The translations under genes and the position numbers were made by a program. A stretch of 64,000 bases of DNA from Bacteroidota bacterium (GTDB taxonomy: Bacteria; Bacteroidota; Bacteroidia; Bacteroidales; Tannerellaceae): positions 62,001-126,000 of the forward strand of contig JAEYVY010000011.1 of assembly GCA_023429375.1 (NCBI GenBank), written 5' to 3'. Positions 26,464-34,696 of the stretch are shown one piece after another. The first letter of the stretch is position 1. Each line of letters opens with the position of its first letter. A model generated the notes under the pieces. The model was not told the origin of the DNA and ran no database searches. It worked only from the letters and a program-made list of their open reading frames with translations.

Positions 26464-27510
26464 ATGAAACGGACATTTATACTCCTTATCATCCTTCTGT
26501 CTGCTATTTATGCTAAGCAAGGATATGAATTCCTCACAGCAGATGGAAGTAATTCTTGTTTGCTCTCGGGCAAGCTTTCCGATATAGCTGAACAGGTAAT
26601 TGCCATCCCTCTGCAAACCAATAAGGGGTATTCCATTCCCAACGCCAAACAGGTTCGGAAAGAGGGCGATAATCTTTTCCTTATTTGTAATGAAACAATC
26701 TACCGATTTAACGGAAAAGGAGAATTGCTGAACGCTATAACCGACCCAGAAATCATTAAAGTAGGTGGTTATATCATTGACAAACGTTCGCAACAACTAA
26801 TTGCTTTCGGGAATGAAGACGATATTCATTATTACACATTCGACGGTAAACTAATTGAAACCAAGAAATTAAGGAGCAATTTCTCTCAAAAGAAAATCTA
26901 CTCGGCCGACATGCATCATGGAGAGATATGGACTACGGAAGAACAGATCACCTACCATCCGGATACAAATAAAACGTCAATAGACGTGATGGCTGTCAAA
27001 TACGATCATTCATTTACTCAACTCGACAGTAAAAAGATTATATCGGCCAACACGGGGAACAACCAATCGCTACCTACCTATCGAGGTAGTGAGCTATGTG
27101 TTCATCAAGACACGGGAAATCTATACCTGTACAACCCTCCCCTAACGGCCGACTATTTACTGATTGACACTCTCAGTTTTATCAATCACGGTCAGCCAAC
27201 TGACAATAATTATGTTACGGCATTCCCTATACGCATGGGACAACGATTCTGGCTGGCTGCTTGCGAGCAGAATATGGGTTCGCTCTCCAACTACCTGTTT
27301 TGCTATGACACGCATAAAAACCGGGCGTGGGAGCTGAAGGAAGGTTTTGAAGATGATTTTTATAAAACAGGCAACATCACTAATCTCCATTCATTAGGGC
27401 TGGGTAATCCCAATTATTATTTCTGTAAATCAGGTAAAGATTTGGAAAACGCTTTCCCTCATGCAGCAAATGACAGCCTGGTCGTCTTTATCGTAAAGCT
27501 CAAAGCATAA
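26464..27510 (+). CDS. Exported protein of unknown function, beta-propeller-like
   Basis: A 348-residue protein with an N-terminal signal or anchor (MKRTFILLIILLSAIYA). The mature part has repeated short strands such as NLFLICNETIYRFNGKGELL and HYYTFDGKLIETKKL, spaced like blades of the six-bladed beta-propeller proteins common in Bacteroides, but I cannot name a family. It starts 60 bases after yaaA and may be read through from it; no promoter was found between. Function unknown. Confidence 0.68.
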   Translation: MKRTFILLIILLSAIYAKQGYEFLTADGSNSCLLSGKLSDIAEQVIAIPLQTNKGYSIPNAKQVRKEGDNLFLICNETIYRFNGKGELLNAITDPEIIKVGGYIIDKRSQQLIAFGNEDDIHYYTFDGKLIETKKLRSNFSQKKIYSADMHHGEIWTTEEQITYHPDTNKTSIDVMAVKYDHSFTQLDSKKIISANTGNNQSLPTYRGSELCVHQDTGNLYLYNPPLTADYLLIDTLSFINHGQPTDNNYVTAFPIRMGQRFWLAACEQNMGSLSNYLFCYDTHKNRAWELKEGFEDDFYKTGNITNLHSLGLGNPNYYFCKSGKDLENAFPHAANDSLVVFIVKLKA

Positions 27511-27553
27511 AAATGAGTTAAGCCGGATTGTCTCTATACTTACAAAAAACCTA

Positions 27554-27561
27554 TACCTTTG
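27554..27561 (+). promoter_or_regulatory. Predicted -7 box of the YgiQ-type gene
   Basis: TACCTTTG fits TAnnTTTG, but it ends only 5 bases before the ATG at 27567, which would leave almost no leader. Confidence 0.45.
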
Positions 27562-27566
27562 TGACC

Positions 27567-29396
27567 ATGAATAATATATGGTTACCGACAACAAAGAAAG
27601 AAGTAGAAGCACGAGGATGGGACTATCTTGATGTAATCCTATTTTCCGGGGATGCTTATGTAGATCATCCCTCATTTGGTGCTGCTGTGGTAGGACGAAC
27701 ACTCGAAGCTGAAGGTCTGCGTGTAGCAATAGTTCCTCAACCGGATTGGCGGGGAGACTTTCGCGACTTTAAGAAATTAGGCAAGCCACGTCTTTTCTTC
27801 GGTATTGCTCCGGGGGCCATGGATTCGATGATTAACCATTATACGGCAAACAAACGTTTGCGAAGTGATGATGCCTACACACCGGATCGTCGCGCCGGCA
27901 TGCGGCCGGATTACCCAAGTATCGTATACACAAAAATTCTTCGTGAGCTCTATCCGGATACGCCCATCGTGTTAGGCGGTATCGAAGCATCACTGCGCCG
28001 ACTGACGCATTACGACTATTGGCAAGACAAACTGAAACCAGGTATTCTGGCAGAAAGTTCAGCCAATTTGTTAGTCTACGGCATGGGAGAATTGCCTTTG
28101 AAAGAACTAATTACACGCCTTAAGAACGGAGAACCATTCGAGCAAATTAAGGATATCCGTCAAACAGCCTATATCACCGGAAATAAAGTTGAAGAAATTG
28201 AAGGTGATATTCATTTATTCTCGCACGAAGAATGTTTGGCCGACAAACTGAAACAAGCAAAAAACTTCCGCTATATCGAGGAGGAATCAAATAAGTACCA
28301 TGCATCGCGTATCTTACAAAAGGTTGGAAAGCAAACCATTGTTGTCAATCCGCCTTTCCCTCCGATGACAGAAAAACAGATTGACGCTTCATTCGACCTT
28401 CCTTATACGAGACTTCCTCATCCCAAATACAAAGGAAAAACAATTTCGGCATTCGATATGATCAAGTTTTCGGTCAACCTGCACCGAGGTTGTTTTGGAG
28501 GCTGTGCGTTCTGTACGATTTCTGCCCATCAAGGGAAATTCATTGCTTCGCGCAGTAAGGAGTCTGTACTTAAAGAGGTAAAGAAAATCGTTCAAATGCC
28601 CGACTTCAAAGGCTATCTTAGCGATTTAGGAGGTCCGTCTGCCAATATGTATCGCATGAAAGGAAAAGACGAACGAATTTGTGCCAAATGTAAGAAACCA
28701 TCGTGCATTTCACCGGTAATCTGTCCGAATCTCAATGCCGACCACACACCTTTATTGGATATTTACAAAGAGGTGGATAGTATTCCTGGCATTAAGAAAT
28801 CGTTTATCGGAAGTGGTGTACGATACGATTTGCTCTTGCATGAATACAAAGATGAAGAGCTGAAGAAGGCTGCAAAAACCTACATGGAGGAGCTAATAGC
28901 CCATCATGTATCCGGGCGATTGAAAGTGGCGCCTGAGCATACATCCGACGAGGTGCTCACGCAGATGCGCAAACCGAGCTTTAAACAGTTCGGTCAATTC
29001 AAAAAAATATTCGACGACGTGAACAAACGTTACGGATTAAACCAGCAACTTATTCCCTATTTCATATCCAGCCACCCGGGCTGTAAGGAAGTAGATATGG
29101 CCGATCTGGCCATACAAACGAAGCAACTTAATTTCCAGTTGGAGCAGGTGCAGGACTTCACGCCTACGCCTATGACCTTGGCAACAGAAATCTATTATAC
29201 GGGCTATCATCCATACACATTGGAGAAAGTCTATACCCCCCGTACAAAAGAAGAAAAATTGGCTCAGCGCCAATTTTTCTTCTGGTATCTTCCGGAGTAT
29301 CGCTCTCAAATTCAGCAGTCACTCCGCCGTATCGGTAGAAAAGACTTAATCGACCGGCTTTTCGAAAGTGGTAAAAAAGGAAGGAAAAAGAATTAA
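27567..29396 (+). CDS. YgiQ family radical SAM protein
   Basis: A 609-residue radical SAM protein of the YgiQ (UPF0313) family, function unknown. The N-terminal region includes FSGDAYVDHPSFG (26-38), a family hallmark. The 4Fe-4S cysteines are Cys309, Cys313 and Cys316 in RGCFGGCAFC. A second cysteine-rich segment (CAKCKKPSC) and KVAPEHTSD follow in the C-terminal half. I used the ATG at 27567; the earlier frame start lies before the promoter. Its end overlaps the convergent oxidoreductase gene by 4 bases. Confidence 0.92.
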   Translation: MNNIWLPTTKKEVEARGWDYLDVILFSGDAYVDHPSFGAAVVGRTLEAEGLRVAIVPQPDWRGDFRDFKKLGKPRLFFGIAPGAMDSMINHYTANKRLRSDDAYTPDRRAGMRPDYPSIVYTKILRELYPDTPIVLGGIEASLRRLTHYDYWQDKLKPGILAESSANLLVYGMGELPLKELITRLKNGEPFEQIKDIRQTAYITGNKVEEIEGDIHLFSHEECLADKLKQAKNFRYIEEESNKYHASRILQKVGKQTIVVNPPFPPMTEKQIDASFDLPYTRLPHPKYKGKTISAFDMIKFSVNLHRGCFGGCAFCTISAHQGKFIASRSKESVLKEVKKIVQMPDFKGYLSDLGGPSANMYRMKGKDERICAKCKKPSCISPVICPNLNADHTPLLDIYKEVDSIPGIKKSFIGSGVRYDLLLHEYKDEELKKAAKTYMEELIAHHVSGRLKVAPEHTSDEVLTQMRKPSFKQFGQFKKIFDDVNKRYGLNQQLIPYFISSHPGCKEVDMADLAIQTKQLNFQLEQVQDFTPTPMTLATEIYYTGYHPYTLEKVYTPRTKEEKLAQRQFFFWYLPEYRSQIQQSLRRIGRKDLIDRLFESGKKGRKKN

Positions 29397-30781
29397 TTCT
29401 TGCTTTTTGCCACTTCCAAGGCTTTCGTAGTTGTATAGTATTTTGCAATCATGTTAGGTACTTCCCACTCGGGCAATGCTCCTTTTTTCAATGATTCCAA
29501 AAAGTTTTCGGTCACCTGTGCAAAATGTGCTTCGTGGCCTACACGGTATTCATTACCGATAACAAGCTGCCATACGCCGTCTTTTATCTTTTTCAAACCT
29601 ATGCCCGGATATTTTTGGGCAATGGCCTTCATTTCATTTTCGAGGTTAGCTTCGTATGCTTTCAAGTCGACTCCTTCGGCTGTTTCAATAAACAACTCAG
29701 GTTTGAAGTTATGCTCTGCATCTTGGCGGATAACCAAGTTTGCCTTGCTACCCTTCATGACAGAAAAATGAGTATCTCCTCCACCTTCAGGGAAAGTATA
29801 GTTCCATATAACCGATACTTTAGCATGAACTCCTTTCAGCTTGTAAACAAAATCACCATTAGCATATACCTGAAGGGTGTCATTAGTTACATATTTCATC
29901 AAGTAGTCAGGGTATTGATCTACACCTGTTACTTGTTTGAACTGTTCGGGAGACATCGGGGTAGCCCAACGATTTGCATCCAGAATTTCAATATCCTTTG
30001 TATAGTCGATGGCCACACCAGGAAATGCTTCCCACTGAATCATATCAACCAAATGCGTAGATACGTCTACAATACCCTCACCTTGCTGTTCAACGTCCAA
30101 ATACCATACTGGGCGTTTCAAAGGCGTTCCGGCTACAACCTTGTAGAAATGATGCACACTTTCTTTAACGATGGCAGGGTCTTCCAAGCTGCCGGTTAAT
30201 TGTGTACCATAAACATTAGGGAGTAGAGAAAGTTCACGCTGTAGAATAGTAGTGATTTCATATCTTTCGGTCATGATATCATATAACAAGATGCCTTTTT
30301 CTTCGGCAATCTTGAAACATTCTTTCAGCAGTTCGAAAGTTTCTGTATTAATTGCCATGGGCTTATCTGCCAAAACATGGATTCCTGCCTCAAGCGTTTT
30401 TTTGATGTATTCCGTTTTCTTACCGTTGTTTCCGGCAGTAATCATCACATTTCCGCGCTTCTCTTCAAGCATCTTTTCCAAGAAGTCAGTTCCGGTATAG
30501 ACAATTTCATTCCACGTAGTAGGATTGTCCTGACGCGTATTGAAAGCATCGATCTTCTTCAGGTGTTCTTTTACATCATCACCTTTAGGAGCATATACGT
30601 ACACATCATTCGATACCTGTGGATAAGATTTTTTCTGAACTAACGCGGCATGAAAATGACCTGGATCGAGCGTAATAAGTCTTACCTCATCTTCAGTCGT
30701 GTTATTTTTAGGTGCGGAACAAGATACTCCTGCGAATAGAATGGCCATGCTTGCAACAATACATTTCTTCATATAACTCAT
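29393..30781 (-). CDS. Exported Gfo/Idh/MocA lipoprotein with Oxidoreduct_C-type C-terminal domain
   Basis: A 462-residue predicted lipoprotein (AGVSC, Cys21) of the Gfo/Idh/MocA family, the branch annotated putative oxidoreductase C-terminal domain. The usual GxGxxG dinucleotide loop is replaced by ITLDPGHFHAAL (36-47), while the catalytic-type lysine motif is kept as ADKPM (Lys139). Its ATG overlaps the stop of the preceding gene (TAATG), so the two are translationally coupled and probably make partners. Related paired secreted oxidoreductases in gut Bacteroides are reported to take part in 3-keto-glycoside pathways; that link is by recollection. No DUF1080 lyase/hydrolase partner is present here. 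Confidence 0.8.
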   Translation of the reverse strand: MSYMKKCIVASMAILFAGVSCSAPKNNTTEDEVRLITLDPGHFHAALVQKKSYPQVSNDVYVYAPKGDDVKEHLKKIDAFNTRQDNPTTWNEIVYTGTDFLEKMLEEKRGNVMITAGNNGKKTEYIKKTLEAGIHVLADKPMAINTETFELLKECFKIAEEKGILLYDIMTERYEITTILQRELSLLPNVYGTQLTGSLEDPAIVKESVHHFYKVVAGTPLKRPVWYLDVEQQGEGIVDVSTHLVDMIQWEAFPGVAIDYTKDIEILDANRWATPMSPEQFKQVTGVDQYPDYLMKYVTNDTLQVYANGDFVYKLKGVHAKVSVIWNYTFPEGGGDTHFSVMKGSKANLVIRQDAEHNFKPELFIETAEGVDLKAYEANLENEMKAIAQKYPGIGLKKIKDGVWQLVIGNEYRVGHEAHFAQVTENFLESLKKGALPEWEVPNMIAKYYTTTKALEVAKSKN

Positions 30782-31788
30782 TACTTTACTTTGTTAACCA
30801 ATTCCATTGCTTTTTTGTGAGCATCTTGATAGACTGTTTCCATAGAGATAGCTCTACCTCCCTGTGCTTTACTTTGGTTTGAAGCTTCCATAAACGTAAA
30901 TATCTCTAACGTTTCCTCTGGTGATACAGGAGGTGTTTTAGTCTTGAAGAATGCTACGATTTCTTTAAGTAACTGAGCGTATCCATCATATTCCCCGATA
31001 TTCGTTTGTTCGTTTTCGCAGAAAGCTGTTCCTCCATATCCGTGTTTGCCTGCACGCAAACCTCTAAAAGAACCAATTCTTCCATCTTCCCACAAACCTA
31101 CAACCACATCAGTTCCTTCAGATGACACACGGCTCACTTCTTTGCAACCTGTTCCCATAACGGTAAACAATGTTTCAACGCCATGAATACCATACCATGA
31201 AAAATCAGGATGTGAAGGCTCACCTGGGGAAGGAGAATAAGCATCAGCGCCCAATACCTTTCCGTGAACTCCGTTGCGAAGCGCTACATTCTTAGGAACG
31301 AAACGTAATGCAGAAGAAGAAAATATAGGAACATTATATTTTTTTGCCAGCTCAAAGATAGCGATTGCATCAACCAGGTTGGCCGCTACAGGCTTATCAA
31401 TAAACATAGTTTTACCAGCTTTAAACACTTCAATGGCTTGTTCAAGATGTAGATTTCCATCGTTGGTTTCAAGAAAAACACAGTCTACTTGTTCTAATAA
31501 TTCCGCAATAGATCCGACGATTTTTACATCAAATTTCTTCACTTCCTCAATGTAGCCCGGAATTCTCTTCGCACTACTTTCAATACGAGTGGTGCCATAA
31601 GGATAGGCCGCTACAATCTTAAATCCGGCATAAGCAGGATCGTCGTTTTCTCCATTAAGAATCTTTACAAATGCAGGAGCATGTGACGTATCCAAACCGA
31701 TAATACCGAGCTTTACTTCATTTTGTGCCATCAAAGGCAAGCCTATCAAACTGACACATAATAATAAAAATAATCTTTTAAATTTCAT
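30781..31788 (-). CDS. Exported Gfo/Idh/MocA oxidoreductase, Sec signal
   Basis: A 335-residue protein with a Sec signal peptide (MKFKRLFLLLCVSLIGLPLMAQ). The Rossmann start reads LGIIGLDTSHAPAF (27-40) rather than GxGxxG, and the EKP-type motif is IDKPVAAN (Lys132). GIHGVETLFTVMG (about 195-207) places the family's active-site histidine. Shorter than the other four exported oxidoreductases of this locus. It overlaps the next gene by one base and lies 83 bases after the esterase gene, across a small hairpin. Substrate unknown; sugar or glycoside is inferred from the SusCD context. Confidence 0.8.
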   Translation of the reverse strand: MKFKRLFLLLCVSLIGLPLMAQNEVKLGIIGLDTSHAPAFVKILNGENDDPAYAGFKIVAAYPYGTTRIESSAKRIPGYIEEVKKFDVKIVGSIAELLEQVDCVFLETNDGNLHLEQAIEVFKAGKTMFIDKPVAANLVDAIAIFELAKKYNVPIFSSSALRFVPKNVALRNGVHGKVLGADAYSPSPGEPSHPDFSWYGIHGVETLFTVMGTGCKEVSRVSSEGTDVVVGLWEDGRIGSFRGLRAGKHGYGGTAFCENEQTNIGEYDGYAQLLKEIVAFFKTKTPPVSPEETLEIFTFMEASNQSKAQGGRAISMETVYQDAHKKAMELVNKVK

Positions 31789-31827
31789 CGTATATAAAAA
31801 TTATGGATTAATGTATTCAATAGACAG

Positions 31828-31864
31828 AATAGAAACGCAAGTTAGCCATTTGCTTTTTTCTATT
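31828..31864 (-). promoter_or_regulatory. Intercistronic hairpin between esterase and oxidoreductase genes
   Basis: AATAGAAA and GCAA (within 31828-31840) pair with TTGC and TTTCTATT (within 31850-31864), giving 12 bp around an internal bulge and a 9-base loop. It may act as an mRNA processing or stability element. Confidence 0.4.
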
Positions 31865-31871
31865 AGCTGAT

Positions 31872-33011
31872 TTACTTTAGAAAAAAATCAAAAAACAAAT
31901 AAATTTGCTCATTTGATTCAATTGTACCTCCATGCGTTTCCCGATTTGTCATCGCAACCCTATTTTCATAGCCCAACAGTTTATTAACCGCTATTGTATG
32001 GTTTAAAGGTATCCAACGTTCAATCGGATCAGACGATCCTCCGGACACAAGAAATGGTCTGGGAGCCATCAAAGCATGAAGCTCATGCAAATCCAAACCG
32101 TCCTTTAATAATTCGGGATAAAGACCTTTTGCTTGTTCTCCTGTCTTCGACCATGTAGCGTTCCAAGGTGGTGGATAATATCCTAAGTACCAGGGTTCCC
32201 AATAATTCACTGCAGATCCTTTCGTATCGTCAAAGACAATACCCGGATCGGACCAGGCCGCACAGGCAAATTTATCATATAGACAAGAAGCAAACATAGC
32301 CCATTTTCCTCCGTACGAATGGCCGACTATCCCAATTTTTGAAGAATCCACATCATCAATCTTTGCTAGAACTTCCCATGCATTTGCAGCGGCATAAGCC
32401 ATAGTTGAAAGAGGTTGAATAGTTGCAGCCTCGTACGTAGGATAATATATGGAATAAACTTTTGCATCTGATGTTTCTCTTGTTCCTAAAGAAAGGGTTA
32501 CATACCCTCGTTGAGCTAACTGTAAGGCAAAATCCCGTAAAGGTTTTCCCTCACCAATCGCAGTCTCAGGCTCATAAAACACAGTTATCACAGCGGGTTT
32601 CTTCCCTTTTTTATGAGGAACTAGTAAATAACCATCCGTTTCTTCATTGGGAGTCCATTTAAAACGAACGTGATATTGCTTAAATGATTCCTTATCAACT
32701 TCGTCAACAATAGTCAGCTCTTGATCAGTCATAACTGGAGGCCATGCTCCCATCCTTGTCATCCATTCGCTGCGGATCTCCTCCCTTCTTCTTTCCCAAT
32801 CAGCTTTTGTCTTTACAGTCTGGCCGTTCTTAAATAATAACGGAGACCTATATTCACCGTAGTTATCCCGAAATTGTTCAGGAGGTGAAAAATATACACC
32901 AATCTGATCCCACACCAAAATTTTCCCCTTATTCTTTTCATTACATGATGCAAAAACAAGAGTAAGAAAAAACAAGAAAATTATCCTATTCAAGTGTATC
33001 ATTCTAATCAT
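31872..33011 (-). CDS. Lipoprotein alpha/beta hydrolase (acetyl xylan esterase / glucuronoyl esterase-like)
   Basis: A 379-residue predicted lipoprotein (VFASC, Cys23) with an alpha/beta hydrolase fold. The nucleophile elbow is GHSYGGK (Ser232), with His360 in THGGT and Asp253 or Asp328 as candidate acid. The GxSxGGK pattern and GxxLLVP strand are shared by carbohydrate acetyl esterases and CE15-like enzymes, so it probably removes an ester substituent from the glycan bound by SusCD. It follows susD across a 150-base gap that holds a very long hairpin. Placement in a true CE family needs profile searches. Confidence 0.75.
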   Translation of the reverse strand: MIRMIHLNRIIFLFFLTLVFASCNEKNKGKILVWDQIGVYFSPPEQFRDNYGEYRSPLLFKNGQTVKTKADWERRREEIRSEWMTRMGAWPPVMTDQELTIVDEVDKESFKQYHVRFKWTPNEETDGYLLVPHKKGKKPAVITVFYEPETAIGEGKPLRDFALQLAQRGYVTLSLGTRETSDAKVYSIYYPTYEAATIQPLSTMAYAAANAWEVLAKIDDVDSSKIGIVGHSYGGKWAMFASCLYDKFACAAWSDPGIVFDDTKGSAVNYWEPWYLGYYPPPWNATWSKTGEQAKGLYPELLKDGLDLHELHALMAPRPFLVSGGSSDPIERWIPLNHTIAVNKLLGYENRVAMTNRETHGGTIESNEQIYLFFDFFLK

Positions 33012-33034
33012 AATAAACTTGTTTTTGTATCAAT

Positions 33035-33148
33035 ATAAAAAAGTATCTCAAAAGTGCATCATTCCTAAAAGTAAGAAAACATTCGAAAGTAAAGATTCCA
33101 ACATTACTGTAACTTAAGAAAATGATACACTCCAAGATACCTTTTTAT
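33035..33148 (-). promoter_or_regulatory. Long RNA hairpin between susD and the esterase gene
   Basis: Arms 33035-33063 and 33121-33148 are inverted repeats with a 57-base loop. Read as minus-strand RNA, all 28 bases of the first arm pair, with one bulged U and five G-U wobbles; on the plus strand those wobbles become A-C mismatches. This favours a transcript structure over a DNA site. It lies exactly where expression of susCD may need to be separated from that of the downstream enzymes. Confidence 0.7.
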
Positions 33149-33161
33149 GATAAATCAACAA

Positions 33162-34670
33162 TTAAAAGCTATAATGAGGGTTCTGTTCTAAAGCCTTATT
33201 CTTAGCCCAAGCATCTGTTGGTATAGGGAATAAAATCGGCTTAGTATGTAACCACGGTTTTTTATCAACTTCAAGATCGTTATAATCTGGTCGATTCTTC
33301 TTTATGAAGTCCAAAAATCTTCCTCTACGATTCAAATCACTATATGCACCTGGATTCTCCCAAATAAATTCAAAACGTCTTTCATAGAATATAGCATCTA
33401 GGACTTCTGCTTTTGATAAAGTCAATGGTTTAGGATCCAACTTAGCTCTTTGTCTTACTTGATTAACATATTCCATAGCCTTTGAGGATTGTCCTTTTTC
33501 ATTCAACGCTTCTGCATAGTTAAGAAGAACTTCAGAATAACGTAACATTGGATAGTTAATTCCTGTATTCTGAACAGGAGGCATATACCAATATTTTGTA
33601 ACAATGTAACCAGTTTTAGTCATAGTGACCGGAGCTTTTAGTGGCAAAACATATCCATTTTCAGGATGAGTTTCCCCTGGTCCTAATATCACACTGTAGC
33701 GATCGTCTTTGATTGTTTTGTCAGGATTAATTTCAAAATCATTTACCCAATGCTCATATGGAACATAATTACTCCAAGCCTGGGGTCCAGTGTATTGAGA
33801 AGGAGCTCCACGTGGTGCTGTTCTTGCCACCAGGTTATTTTGTTCACCAGTAAGTGTACTAAATTGAATTGAGAATATCATTTCTTCGTTATTCTCATTT
33901 TCCTCACGAAAAACATCTCTGAATCCGGTCTGAATTAAAGCATGTTTCCCTGACTCAACAACTTTCTGACTTGCAGATATCGCTTCGTCCCATTTTTCTC
34001 GCCATAGATACGTTTTAGCAAGAAAACCCCAAGCTGCAGTTTTTGTTGCACGACCTTTATCTGATTCCTTTGCCCAAGATAATGGTAAATTTGCCGCTGC
34101 ATCTTGAAAATCCTTTTCCACTTGTGCCCATACTTCATCTGCAGTACTCCTAGGAATCTGTAAATCGTCTGATGCCGTTAGTGATTTTACAACTAAAGGA
34201 ACACCTCCAAAGTACTGAACTAAATTATAATAATAAAGTCCACGAAGAAACTGTGCCTGTCCTAATATTTGTGTTTTAACAGATTCATCAATCGTCATTT
34301 CTGCAACTTTGTCAATAACAACATTTGCACGACTAATTCCTTGGTAGGACATATTATACACATCCAAAAGATTCGTGTTATTAGCTGGGAATTGTAATGT
34401 ATGAAGTTCGATTCGTTTTGTACTTCTATCCATTTCATATAAATCACCAGTAATAGCCCATTCTATATCAGCAGCATTACGCATGAAAGCAGCTTCATTT
34501 TGTAGAGTAGCATACACACCAATCAACGCAGATTGTGCATCATCTTCTGTTAAAAAGAATCCTGACTCTGTCACTGTATCTTTAGATGTTAATGATAAAA
34601 AGTCATCACCACATCCATTCAGACCCAAAATTACTAAAAAGCAAATGAGAGCTTTATATGTCGTTTTCAT
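33162..34670 (-). CDS. SusD/RagB family outer membrane lipoprotein
   Basis: A 502-residue lipoprotein (LGLNGC, Cys20) of the SusD/RagB family, the surface glycan-binding lid of a SusC transporter. The typical N-terminal TPR region includes SQYF-like segments such as GQAQFLRGLYYYNLVQYFGG (137-156), and the C-terminal part has RYSEVLLNYAEALNEKG and RRFEFIWEN. It starts 26 bases after susC, in the usual C-then-D order. The bound ligand is not evident. Confidence 0.95.
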   Translation of the reverse strand: MKTTYKALICFLVILGLNGCGDDFLSLTSKDTVTESGFFLTEDDAQSALIGVYATLQNEAAFMRNAADIEWAITGDLYEMDRSTKRIELHTLQFPANNTNLLDVYNMSYQGISRANVVIDKVAEMTIDESVKTQILGQAQFLRGLYYYNLVQYFGGVPLVVKSLTASDDLQIPRSTADEVWAQVEKDFQDAAANLPLSWAKESDKGRATKTAAWGFLAKTYLWREKWDEAISASQKVVESGKHALIQTGFRDVFREENENNEEMIFSIQFSTLTGEQNNLVARTAPRGAPSQYTGPQAWSNYVPYEHWVNDFEINPDKTIKDDRYSVILGPGETHPENGYVLPLKAPVTMTKTGYIVTKYWYMPPVQNTGINYPMLRYSEVLLNYAEALNEKGQSSKAMEYVNQVRQRAKLDPKPLTLSKAEVLDAIFYERRFEFIWENPGAYSDLNRRGRFLDFIKKNRPDYNDLEVDKKPWLHTKPILFPIPTDAWAKNKALEQNPHYSF

Positions 34671-34696
34671 ATTCTTGATTTTTCCGATTTAACACT

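Noticed and set aside
33035..33148. Small transposable element (MITE) with terminal inverted repeats
   Set aside because: The size and repeats would fit, but no target-site duplication is visible and the wobble pattern favours an RNA structure.
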